DNA from: Fremontodendron californicum
Lineage: Eukaryota > Streptophyta > Magnoliopsida > Malvales > Malvaceae
Direction of reading: 5' to 3'
Assembly: GCA_030761205.1 (NCBI GenBank)
Contig: JAULJL010000040.1
Coordinates: 9,800,103-9,864,102, forward strand
Length of the DNA stretch: 64,000 nucleotides
Of the stretch, positions 22,280 to 33,700 are shown piece by piece. Under the pieces are notes generated by a model that ran no database searches, had not been told where the DNA came from, and was given only the letters and a program-made list of their open reading frames with translations. The position numbers and the translations under genes are program-made. Positions within the stretch are counted from its first letter, which is position 1. Every line of letters begins with the position of its first letter.

Positions 22280-22801
22280 CTACTGAAAAAATCAACCCAC
22301 TTTCAAAATCAAGATTTGAAGTTCAATTGAAAAATGGTGAAATAATTTTGATAATCCGAGGTCTACATTGAAAGATATGGAGTTCGGAAGTTGGGTTGTG
22401 GAGATTCAATAGAAAGGAAACCCTAATCCGGGAAATTTGGGAAAAAGTGCTTAAACGATCGAATTGGTCGAAATTGAAGGTTCCAAATGAAAGATAAGCA
22501 CTAACTAAGGGTAATAGAGAAGCCACTTGAAAGAAAAACTGAAAGAAAAGTCAATCCAAGAGAAAATCGAGAATTAGGGTTTTTGGTAGATTTCGGTGAA
22601 ATCGGGAAGAATTATAGAAATGGCCTGACTTGGTAAGACTAAAGCCCCCAATGGATGACGAATGATTAAAAAGGGATAGCCCAAGGCTCAGTTTGAAGAA
22701 AATCTGAAAATCGGACTTGTTTTGAGCGAAATCGGGTCTCGGAGGCAAAAAGGCAAAATTGGAAAATTTGGGAAAAATAGCAAATGGACTCCTAAAATTC
22801 T

Positions 22802-23340
22802 GAAAATTAGCAAATCTCATTTTTAAATTATTTGGAAGATATTGGCGAAAGAAAATCCTGATTCGGAGGTCGTTTGCAAATTCGCCAAATCTCGGGTCTC
22901 TTATGCAGAAATTCAAGAAGATAAATCCAGAAAAAATAGCAAATGACTCCAAAAATTCTGAAAATTTGCAAATCTCATTTTTAAATTATTTGGAAGAGAT
23001 TGACGAAAGAAAATCTTGATTGGAGTTCGTTTGCAAAATGGCCAAATCCCGAGCCCCTATAAAGTAATTCAAGCAGATAAATCCCGAAAAAATACCACAT
23101 GAGTTCCAAAAATTATGAAAACTTCCAGATCACACTTTTAAATTATTTGGAAGAGATTGGTGAAGAAAAATCTTGAATTGGAGCTCGTTTAAAAAATGGT
23201 AAAATATGGGGGCATGAAAGGATATTTTTGGAAGAAAAAATCCAAATAAATAGCAAACGGACTCGGAAAATTTTGAAAACTTCCAGAATTCAATATTTAT
23301 TATTCTGAAAGTATTAAAAAATAAAATTTGAATTTGGAGT
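22802..23340 (+). repeat. 157-bp tandem repeats in LTR F
   Basis: Units start GAAAAYTTSCA at 22802, 22960, 23117 and 23275; spacing 158, 157 and 158 bp. Same unit as in G and, reversed, at 48100-48800 in D. Confidence 0.85.
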
Positions 23341-26300
23341 CTGTTTGCCATTTATTTGCATCCGGGGGGCAAAACAGTCATTTCACCCAAGCAACCGAAA
23401 ATGGCTTCTTTTGGCCTTTCAAAAAATCAGACTTGGGCTGGAAAAGAGAGTGTTGGCCTGCCAAGGCCCAAAGGAAGGAGGAAGCTTCTGATTTTTCAAT
23501 CAAATGGCCAAGAATTAAGAGTTAGTTAGAGATTTTTTTGATTAAGCCATTGTGATTAAGCCACATAGGCCAATGCATGAAGAGGGAAAGTGTCAACATT
23601 ATTCTTGAATAGCTGTAATTATGGACAGCTGATATGCTAATCTAAGGGTGATAATTTCATGATTTTTCACCTTGAATCACTAGCCCTTGGATGGAAGTTG
23701 GTTGGAATCAAAATGACAACATCCTAGGTGAGGAGAGAGGGGGAATTCGGCCATCACATAGAGGAGGGGGATTTTGATTTTTCTTGACTTCATTTTTCAA
23801 ATTTCTTCTTGGTTTTGCTTAGTTTTTTTCTCTCCTTGGTTGAAAGCAAAAAGAAAAAGTTTAGAAAAGAAAGGAAAGTTTGAAGAGATAAAGCTTGAAA
23901 TATAGCTTCTTGAGGTTGCTTTTAGCACCAACTCTTGCACTTTCTTGATTTTCCATTCTTGGTTTTGCTGTTTTTTATTATTATTTGGTGAGTTTTCTTT
24001 TTAAATAAGTGTTTTTTTTATGTTCTTCTTAAGTTCTTTCTTCATCTCTTTCTTAAATAATTTTTACAATTTGTTTTCCTTATTTTCTTACTATGGTCGA
24101 ATGGCCTATATTTTTTTTATTATTGTTGCTGTTTTGGCTTTAATTTGTCATGTTATTTATGTTATTTTCTTTAGTCTTGATGCTTTAAGTGTTCTTCTAC
24201 TTCATATATTTGAAGTATGTTTTAATTTGGTTGCTTGTTTGTTGTCATTTATGAGTTTATTATCATATTCTTGCATTTTCAATTTTCTGTTTTCATAATG
24301 TTTAAATTTGTTGATGTTTTATATTTAGTATATCAAGTGTTTGTGAAAATGCTTGTTAGTTTTAATATTTCTACTTTGTGTTTGCATGATTTGAGTGTTA
24401 TATTTTAGTTGAGCATGTTAGTATATCAAGTGTTTGTGAAAATGCATGTTAGTTTTAGTATCTCTACTTTGTGTTTCAATGATTTAAGTGTTATATGTTA
24501 GTTGAGCATGTTAGTATATCAAGTGTTTTGAAAATGCCATGCTTGTTCGAAACCTTAAGCCATTCGGCCACTTCATGTATCTTGCATTGTGTGTGCATTT
24601 TTGCCAAGTTAGTTGATAGGTTTGCATTTGCATGACATTTGATTAAGTATTTAGTTTAAGTATACCAAGAGTTTGTGAAAATGCCATACTTGTTTGGAAC
24701 CTTAGGCCATTCGGCTACCATGTTATTTTGCATTGTGTGTTGCATTTTTGCTATGTTAGTTGATAGGTTGTCATTTGCATGATATTTGGTTGAGTTTTTG
24801 GTTTAAGCATGCCTTATGTTTGTGTCATTGCCATGCATATTTTAGATGTTAGGTTAGGTTTATCTTGCCATGCATATTCTTGCATTTTAGACTTGGGTTG
24901 CATTAAATGCCATGCAAGTTCATTTAGGTCTAGGTCACTATGACATTTAGGATTAAAACCATGCATTTCATGCATCATATTTGCTGTATTTTTCATGCAT
25001 TTCATGTCAATGCCACTTGACTAATGACTTAGGCTAATTAATGGTTCAAAGTCATGCTCTCCTGAGTATACTTGTGGAAAATTAAAGAGTTGTCAAATTA
25101 ATTATTCTACCTTTATGATTTTTTTTTTTACTTAGCCAATTTTGTCTAACTTTTAAAAAGTCCTAGCTACTATTTGTGAGTCATTTTGTGAGTCTTAAAT
25201 ATTTTTACTTTGATGGTTAAATGATTTTATCAAAGGCAAAAATGTATTTTGGCAAAACAATTTTTTCACCCAGTACTCGTACTTTCCCGATTTTTTTGGG
25301 CATTCATATTTAATCAAAAAATTAAGCTGATTTTTTTTTCGTGTATTTTTACATGTCCTGAGTCTCCAGTACTTTTTTTAGATTTTTTAGAATTTGTAAA
25401 AATAGGATAAAAAATCGTGGCTTAAAACTGGACAATGGAATCAGAATTGAATTGGAAGGAAAATCATTTTTCTGTTTTGGTTAAGTTACTTAGAGGGGGC
25501 TAATTAGGAAGTTTAGCTACTGACTTAGGGTAGTCTCTAAGCCTTTTTAAACTCTAAAAAATGATTTTTTAAGCCTCGGGTTAAGGATGGTTAAGTCCGG
25601 GATTTTAAACTTAGGAAATTAGAGCCATTTTAAAAAAGGTTTAGCTAAGTTTTTATTTTTAATCTAAGCTTTTCAAAATTGTTTTCAAACAATCACAAAG
25701 TATTTTGGTTTTAGAATATTTAATTTGACATATTTTCCTAAGGTAGCCGGATATCTTTTTAGATATACGGATTTAGTTAATTAAAGGAAAAAAATACATT
25801 TTAATGCATTGCATTTTCCATATTCATGCATTTTATATAATATGTGATTTTTGTATGATAATTTGTATGATATTGTTATAATTTTGAGTTATGTTATATT
25901 GTTTATTATATGATTTGAAATATTTCATGATATCCTATGCTTTTTATTTAATTATTTTTTGTTATATTATTTAGCATATACTATGTTCATGCATTATTAT
26001 TTTCATTTTTATTTCCATGCATATTATATGATAGCATTATTTTATATTCCATGTCATTTAAATTATATTTCATATCATTCATATTTGCCATGTCATTCAA
26101 ATTATTTCATTTCATATAGAATATATTATGTTACTTAGGATATTACATTTCATATAGAATATATTATGTTACCTAGGTGATTTCATTTCATTTAGAATAT
26201 GTCATATAACCTAGGACATTTCATTTCATTTAGAATATGCTAAGGCATTTAAAATATATCATATCATTTAGGTTGCATTATATTATTTAGATTTTGCTAT

Positions 26301-26936
26301 GTCATTTTATTTATGTCATGCATATACATATTCATTTCTTTTAAATGTTTTTAAAAAAGGTAATGATTTTCAATAAAATAAAGATATTCCTGAGTTAAAA
26401 TAATTCATGAGTTCTCTGCTGGGTTTGCTGGGGAGGATATCATCAATTATCATTAATAACAGAATATCTTCTTTAAAATGAGAATGATTCGGAAAGTTTT
26501 TCAAAACTAATAAAAATTTCTATATTTTGCCACGTTTGTTGGGGAATATAGGAAAATTTCAAATTTATAAATTTCGGATTATTTTCAACTAAAAATGGAA
26601 TTATTTTTCTTTAAATTGGGAATTAACTTAAAATACTAAATTTAAAACCGATTTTTTACCGAGACTTGAGATAACACATGATTAATAAGGTACCATTTTA
26701 TATGGGCGTTGTGGGGGTGCTAATCCTTTCCCGCACGTAACCGAGTCCCGAACCTGTTTCTTTGATTTCTCTGGTTTAAAACGTAGACTTGAAATTGGTT
26801 TTAAAAATGTTTTAATTAATTTTTAAAATATTTTATAAAACCGGTTTTAATAGGTGGCTGATCACACCTAGCTAAAAAAGATTGGTGGCGACTCCATGTC
26901 TTTTTCAAGGTCATTTTCACAACCTTCATTTTTCTA

Positions 26937-26960
26937 GAGGAATTAAATCGACTTTTCCTC
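26937..26960 (+). promoter_or_regulatory. Hairpin near the 3' end of LTR F
   Basis: Stem GAGGAA / TTCCTC with a 12-base loop TTAAATCGACTT; one base (A for G) spoils the 10-base palindrome that D and E carry in this loop. Confidence 0.5.
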
Positions 26961-27037
26961 GGTTTTTTTTAATGTCACGCTTAACGAATAATAAAGTCTA
27001 GTGATGAGAATTGTTATTTTTTTAGGTTGCGACAGCT

Positions 27038-27055
27038 TGGCGACTCCACTAGGGA
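27038..27055 (+). promoter_or_regulatory. Element F primer-binding site, tRNA-Arg type
   Basis: TGGCGACTCCACTAGGGA, three bases after the LTR, fits the complement of the 3' end of plant tRNA-Arg(ACG) with one mismatch, to the best of my knowledge. This primer choice is typical of Ogre/Tat elements. Confidence 0.8.
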
Positions 27056-27339
27056 ATATTAGAGAGTCAGGCCTAGAATTAGTCGTATGTTATCAAAGTC
27101 TCGGTTTTGGTTGGTTTAATTGGAATTTAATTTTAATTCCCACATTTGTTTGGAGAATTTTGAAAATGTTAAAATGTTTTTAAATATGTTCATACTCATG
27201 TGCATGCATTTTATTATTGTTCTCTAGTTATTTAAGGTTATATATTATAATTTCTTATTGGTTAATGCGTTGCACTATTCTTGAATGTTTTTTTATAAAT
27301 TGCTAGGGCATTTAGAATAAGGGGTGTAGAATAGGTGGT
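27056..27339 (+). other. Element F leader, first part
   Basis: Noncoding DNA between the PBS and the insertion site of B; ends with GTGGT (27335-27339), the left copy of B's target duplication. The leader resumes at 37831. Confidence 0.7.
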
Positions 27340-28841
27340 TGATGGAGACTCAATTAAGAGTTGTAAACCCAAGTGCAGGTTATGTTCAAGTAATAAATTC
27401 TCGGGTGTCCGAGGTCGAACCACAAGGAAGCGTATTAGTAAGTATAAGTTTATAAATATATAAGAAAAAGAAAGTAAACAAGATATTAGGGAATCAACAA
27501 CAAAACAAGATAAACAAGATATTAGAGAACAAAATAAACAAAATAACATAAAAGAAATTAAACAAGATATAAAAAACAATAAGAAAAGATGTTGAGGTTA
27601 GAGAATCCACTCTTGGTGTTATGCTAAGATTAATCTTGTTTTATTACACAATTGAAATTCACACATATGGGAGATTCCAATCGGAAGGTTTAGCAATTCA
27701 GTCCAAATTGTCCAACGTCCATAGCATATGATATTATGTTCATTTGGTGTCCTCAAAACTCACAAAAAGAGTCCAAGCATTCCTTATGCCAAGGTATATG
27801 TCTACAACAAATCAAGGTTATGAAACCAAGCATTTACTGTGCCATTTTCATTGTCAATAATGAATCAAGATCCCTACTTTGCAAGTATGATTTTAAACCA
27901 AAAGAAAATATTATCTATACTAGTGTTTATAAATTTTAGCTCATGTTTAAGAGACTAACCTTAGCATTTACCAAAAGCTTCACCTCATCACCTCAACAAT
28001 ATGATTAGCAACACATACTAGATATGAATAAAATGAAAAGAAATGTAAGAAGCATAAGTAAATAAAGAAAAAGAAAACTAGAGAAAGGAAAGAAAAAGAA
28101 AACTTAGAGAATTTTATTACAATGGCTAATATCTTACCAATGTATCCCTCTTTTCCAATACTCATCCAAGGCCCTCTATTTATACACATTTTGGAGGGCT
28201 AAATGACAAGAGACAAGCTTTACAAATTTCAAAGGTAGGTATAATAGGTGGGTGCATTTTTCTAACAATTTTCGTCATATTGTATGACAATTCTGATCAG
28301 CCAGCTTGATGGTTGAGTTTGTCAATGTTGGAGGCTCGATCTGATACAATGGTCTTCTAGAAACATATACCCCTATCAGTTACGAATCCATAGCCGTTGC
28401 AATCAGATCATTTGCTCATGTGGATCGGAAGATATGGTCAAAATACCAAAACGGTGCAGAATAGACGTCATTGCACATCAGCCAACTTGATGGTTGATTT
28501 CGGTAGGGAAAACGACTCCGTTTCAAGAAGTGTAAAACATGAAAAAGATAGATATGCCTCTTAAATATGCACGGTTAAAATTTCAGCCTTATTGCTTCAG
28601 TGAAACTCCAGATATAGCTGATATGGCAAAAGGTGTCGGAACTGGAACTGAACTGGATTTGCCCTTAATTCTTTATTTAACCTAGTAATCTGAAATCACT
28701 CAAAAAAACTCGTGAAAAACACCAAATTACATAAAAATATAAAAAATCATAAACACAATTAGACTAAGCAATAATAACTCGTATTTGACACAAAATAATA
28801 ATAAAACATAACTAAAAACTATATAATTATACGAGTTATCA
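27340..28841 (-). repeat. Element B 3' LTR
   Basis: Plus-strand ends TGATGGAGAC and GAGTTATCA, the complement of the element A LTR ends. Preceded by GTGGT. Confidence 0.97.
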
Positions 28842-28878
28842 CACCCCCACACTTAGATTGTTGCTAGTCCCTAGCAAC
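28842..28878 (-). promoter_or_regulatory. Element B polypurine tract and hairpin
   Basis: CACCCCCACACTT against the 3' LTR is the complement of the PPT AAGTGTGGGGGTG. The perfect 8-bp hairpin GTTGCTAG / CTAGCAAC (28860-28878) lies just before it in sense direction. Confidence 0.85.
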
Positions 28879-30717
28879 GACTCAATAAAAATAAAATAAG
28901 AAAATCTAATCTAATCCATTTTCGTAGGAAATTACGGTGGCACTTAGCATGTGACACAAGCCTTTAAACCCCTAGGTGTCCCTAGTGGACGAGTTTAGTC
29001 TCGTGAGGGTTTGCTAGAACGATACCCACAAACATTGAAAAACTAAAATATAAGTAAACTACATACACTAAAAATATTTACTCCTAATCCTTTCAATATA
29101 AATTAGAGAGAATCTTTGAACAAGTCTTGTAAACTAATCAATAGCTCAAAGAATTTCACAAAAAATCATGCTTGAATGTAAATAAATGAGTTAAGCCAAT
29201 ATTAACATAACATATTTCAATCAAAATAGTGCATATTCAACTTAATTTCAACCTCTCACATGGGATACTCTCATGATTTTCACTCTTTAAAGTAGTGGTA
29301 AAGTGTTTACACTCAATCAATCTCATGAAAATAGTTCTACCATATGCTTGCTTGTCCACCTATTCTCCACTAAAAGATTATGCAACTTCATAAATCAAGA
29401 GGTCTTTAATCAAGGTTGTAATAGGGCCAAGGGGTTTGTAATGTGGTTGAAGAACAAAAGGATAAAGATATCACAAAGGTTCCAAAGAGTTCATAAAGTT
29501 TAGAGACATAATAAGATCATACAAAGAAACTTCTCAAAACTCTTTACAAGTACATAGTCACATAGGCTAAATATTCATGTTGAGCCTTTGCTTCATTCTA
29601 ACCAACTTTGTAACATCTTTTTCTTTACTTTAACTAGAAGTTCAAGAGAAGATTTTTTTTTTTTTTTTTGAATATGGAAATGTATTTAACAATGATCCCT
29701 TTCTTTTTCTCTTGACTTTTTCTTTTCTTTTCTTCCCCCACACTTATCTTTTGTTTCTAACCCAAATTTTCAACTAAAAATATCCCTTGTTTTTTGCAAT
29801 ATGTCTCAAAATATATAATCCATCTTTAGAACAAGGGTAAGGATATAAGTATATTTAGGCTAGGTGTAAGTTGTGGTTACCAATAAAACAGCATATTTAA
29901 TGTAGGCTCAAATTGGCTCACTAGTGGGGATGTTCTCTTAGAACATTAATAATGGATGGCTGTTTGGCTCTGGTTATAATCCTAATGCCTCTATCATATT
30001 CATGTTGTCACATGTATCAATATAGTCTCAAACGGTTTAAAGCAAGTTCTAGAGAATAATGTAATCATAAGAGCACTCAAGAAAGAAATTAGATTGATTT
30101 GTATAATGCATCAATCATTATAGGCTCAAAAACTCACAAGGATGATTATACAAGTCAGATTAAGTCTAAACATGCTTCTTTCTCAATCAACATATCATAT
30201 TAACATTGGCTCATAAAAAGGTTGACATCAAGCTCAATTCTCATGAAAATCTTCTCACTAATAAATCTGTTTTAGACTTATGCAATTCATATCTCATCAT
30301 TGTATTAAAAAGGAACTAAAACACACTAAAAATAATAATAATAATAATAAAGACTCATAAAAAAATAGTAGACAAAAATAAAAGAAATCCTAAATCATTC
30401 CCCCCACACTTAATTCTTACATTGTCCTCAATGTAAGTCTATTAACCCAAATGAAAGAATCATGTGTAAGAGAAAAGAACTAATAACATAAGAATAGGAA
30501 CAACTAAGACTCAAAACAAAACAAACTCATGCAACCTAAATAATCCTAAAATACTAAACAAAAATTAACAAGTAAACATAAAAAGGTTAAAATCAAACTG
30601 ACAAGGTATGTCTCAAGTCTCCCTTACTCAGACCTTGTTCAGAATGAATACTTCTAAATGTCTTAAAACACAACAATTTTTTTTTTTTTTGAAGATTAGT
30701 AAAAATTATATTTACAT
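28879..30717 (-). other. Element B 3' noncoding region
   Basis: Counterpart of 9381-11227 in element A. It has no env-like gene. It holds the internal hairpin (30416-30437) with CCCCCCACACTT beside it (30400-30411), a third CCCCCACACTT at about 29735, and long T and A runs. Confidence 0.85.
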
Positions 30718-33700
30718 CTAGTTATTTTCAAAACAAGGATCAGAAACAAAAACAACCTCTTCTTGAGTAACATGATTTTCCAAAAAGAGTTTGAGTCTTT
30801 GTCCATTTACCTTGAATACGTTACCATTTTGAGGATTCTCAATGTCAACTGCTCCATAATGATACACATGCTTAACCACAAATGGGCCAGTCCATCTTGA
30901 TCTCAACTTACCAGGAAATATGTGAAGTCTAGAATTATAAAGTAGAACTTTTTGCCCAACATCAAATATTTTTCTTGAAATTAACTTGTCATGAAAGGCT
31001 TTAGTTCTTTCTTTATGAATTTTAGAATTCTCATATGCATCATTTCTGAGTTCCTCAAGTTCATTTATTTGTAATTTCCGTAAATTAGAAGCGTCATCAA
31101 GGTTTGAGTTGAACATTTTAATGGCCCAATATGCTTTATGCTCAAGTTCCACAGGTAAATAACAAGGTTTTCCATAAACTAGCCTATAAGGAGACATGCC
31201 CAATGCTGTTTTAAAAGCTGTTCGATAGGCCCATAATGCATCGTTAAGTCTAAGGGACCAATCTTTGCGATTTGGATTAACCGTCTTTTCCAAAATTTGT
31301 TTAATCTCTCTATTTGCTAATTCTACCTGTCCATTTGTCTGCGGGTGATAAGGGGTTGCAACTTTGTGTGTAATGGCATATTTCTTCATTAATGTTTCAA
31401 AAACCTTGTTGCAAAAATGTGTTCCCCCATCACTTATGATAGATCGAGGAATTCCAAATCGACTCAAAATATTTTCTTTTAAAAATTTAATCACTGTTTT
31501 GTGATCATTATTTCGACATGGAATTGCCTCTATCCACTTTGAAACATAATCTATTGCAACTAAAATGTATAAGAAACCAAAAGATGGTGGAAATGGTCCC
31601 ATGAAATCAATACCCCAACAGTCAAAAATTTCAATTACAAGAATTGGGTTCAAAGGCATCATGTTTCTTTTCGAAATGGAACCTAATTTTTGACAACTTT
31701 CACATGACTTGCAAAAATTATGTGCATCTTTGAATAAAGTTGGCCAGTAAAATCCACACTGTAAAATTTTTGCAGCAGTTTTCTTTGATGAAAAATGACC
31801 ACCACATGCCTCAGAATGACAAAACTTAATTACACTACTTACCTCATTGTCGGGAATGCATCTTCGAAAAATCTGATCAGGACAATATTTGAACAAGTAA
31901 GGGTCATCCCAATAGAACTTCTTTACCTCATTCAGAAACTTCCTTTTATCTTGGGGGCTCCATTGAGAAGGAATTTTTCCTGTAGCAAGAAAATTAGCAA
32001 TGTCAGCAAACCAAGGTGTCGTGGAGACAATTAGAAGTTGTTCATCAGGAAAAGTATCATTTATTGGTGAGGTTCCAAAAGATTCATCACAAAAAAGTCT
32101 TGATAAATGATCAGCCACCACATTTTCTACTCCTTTTTTATCTCGAATGGTGATGTCAAATTCTTGCAGCAAAAGGATCCACCTCAGCAACCTAGGTTTT
32201 GCATCCTTCTTAGAGAGAAGATATTTTAAAGCTGCATGATCACTAAAGACAACAATTGATGATCCAACAAGGTAAGATCTGAATTTATCCAATGCAAAAA
32301 CAACTGCAAGTAATTCCTTTTCTGTAGTGGAATAATTCATTTGGGCTCTATTTAAAGATTTACTTGCATAGTAAATTACATGTGGTTTATTATCTTTCCT
32401 TTGTCCTAACACAGCACCAACAGCATAGTCACTAGCATCACACATTATTTCAAATGGTAAAGACCAATCAGGAGATCTCATAATAGGAGCAGTAGTGAGC
32501 ATATTTTTGAGTTTTTCAAAAGCATCTTCACAATCTTTAGTCCATTCAAATGCAGTGTCTTTCATTAAAAGATTACATAGAGGTTTAGATATCGTGCTAA
32601 AATCTTTTATGAATCTTCTATAAAAACCTGCATGTCCCAAGAATGACCTAATGTCCTTTACTGTCTTTGGTGTGGGTAGATTAGCAATCAATTCAATTTT
32701 TGACTTGTCTACCTCAATCCCTTTTGCAGAAACAATGTGACCTAGTACAATACCTTTAGTGACCATGAAATGACATTTTTCCCAATTAAGAACAAGATTT
32801 TTTTCTTCACACCTAATCAATACATTTTTCAAATTGGCTAAGCAATCATCAAATGAATCACCAGAAACAGAAAAATCATCCATGAAAATCTCAAGATTAC
32901 GTTCAATCATGTCACTAAAAATACTAAGCATGCATCTTTGAAATGTGGCAGGGGCGTTACATAATCCAAATGGCATTATACGATATGCAAAAGTACCAAA
33001 AGGACATGTAAAAGTGGTTTTCTCTTGGTCCTCAAGTGCAATGGCAATTTGATTATATCCAGAATATCCATCTAGAAAACAATAAAACTCATGCCCTGCA
33101 ACTCTTTCTAAGATTTGATCCATGAAAGGCAAAGGGAAATGATCTTTCCTCGTCACTGAGTTAAGTTTCCTATAGTCAATGCACATGCGCCAACCAGTAA
33201 CAGTCCTAGTTGGAATTAATTCATTGTTTTCATTTTTAACTACAGTAACTCCAGATTTCTTAGGTACGACTTGAGTAGGACTTACCCATTTGCTATCAGA
33301 GATAGGATAAATGATTCCATTATCTAAAAGTTTAATGACTTCATTTCTCACTACTTCTTTCATATTAGGATTAAGCCTTCGTTGCATTTGTCTAGAGGGT
33401 TTAGCATTTTCCTCTAAATAAATATTATGTGTGCAGATTAATGGGCTTATTCCCTTTATGTCAGCTAAGGTCCATCCTAATGCATTTTTGTGCATCTTCA
33501 AAAGTTGTAACAACTTACCTTCTTGTAGTTCATCAAGATGTGAAGAAATTATGACTGGAAAAGTTTCATTCTCACCCAAAAAGGAATATTTTAGCTCGGA
33601 TGGCAATGGTTTTAAATCCAGCTTGGGTGGTTCAATAGTTGATGGTACAGTGACATTTGTGAGTGATGGAAGTTCCTCAAACTTTTGTTTCCAACAATGC

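Larger units (their letters stand above)
22078..27034 (+). repeat. Element F 5' LTR, Ogre-like, 4957 bp
   Basis: From TGTAGACACCTAATTTTATCC to GGTTGCGACA. Order along it: W-box-like array, lead-in, 157-bp repeats (22802-23340), long AT-rich middle, a TATA-like TTTATATGG near 26697, a hairpin with palindrome-like loop (26937-26960), AATAAA (about 26986), end. Followed directly by the PBS, which fixes it as a 5' LTR. Confidence 0.88.

Noticed and set aside
24020..24298. 92-codon hydrophobic frame that looks like a membrane protein
   Set aside because: T-rich LTR sequence of F; its counterpart in D is interrupted and no family is recognised.
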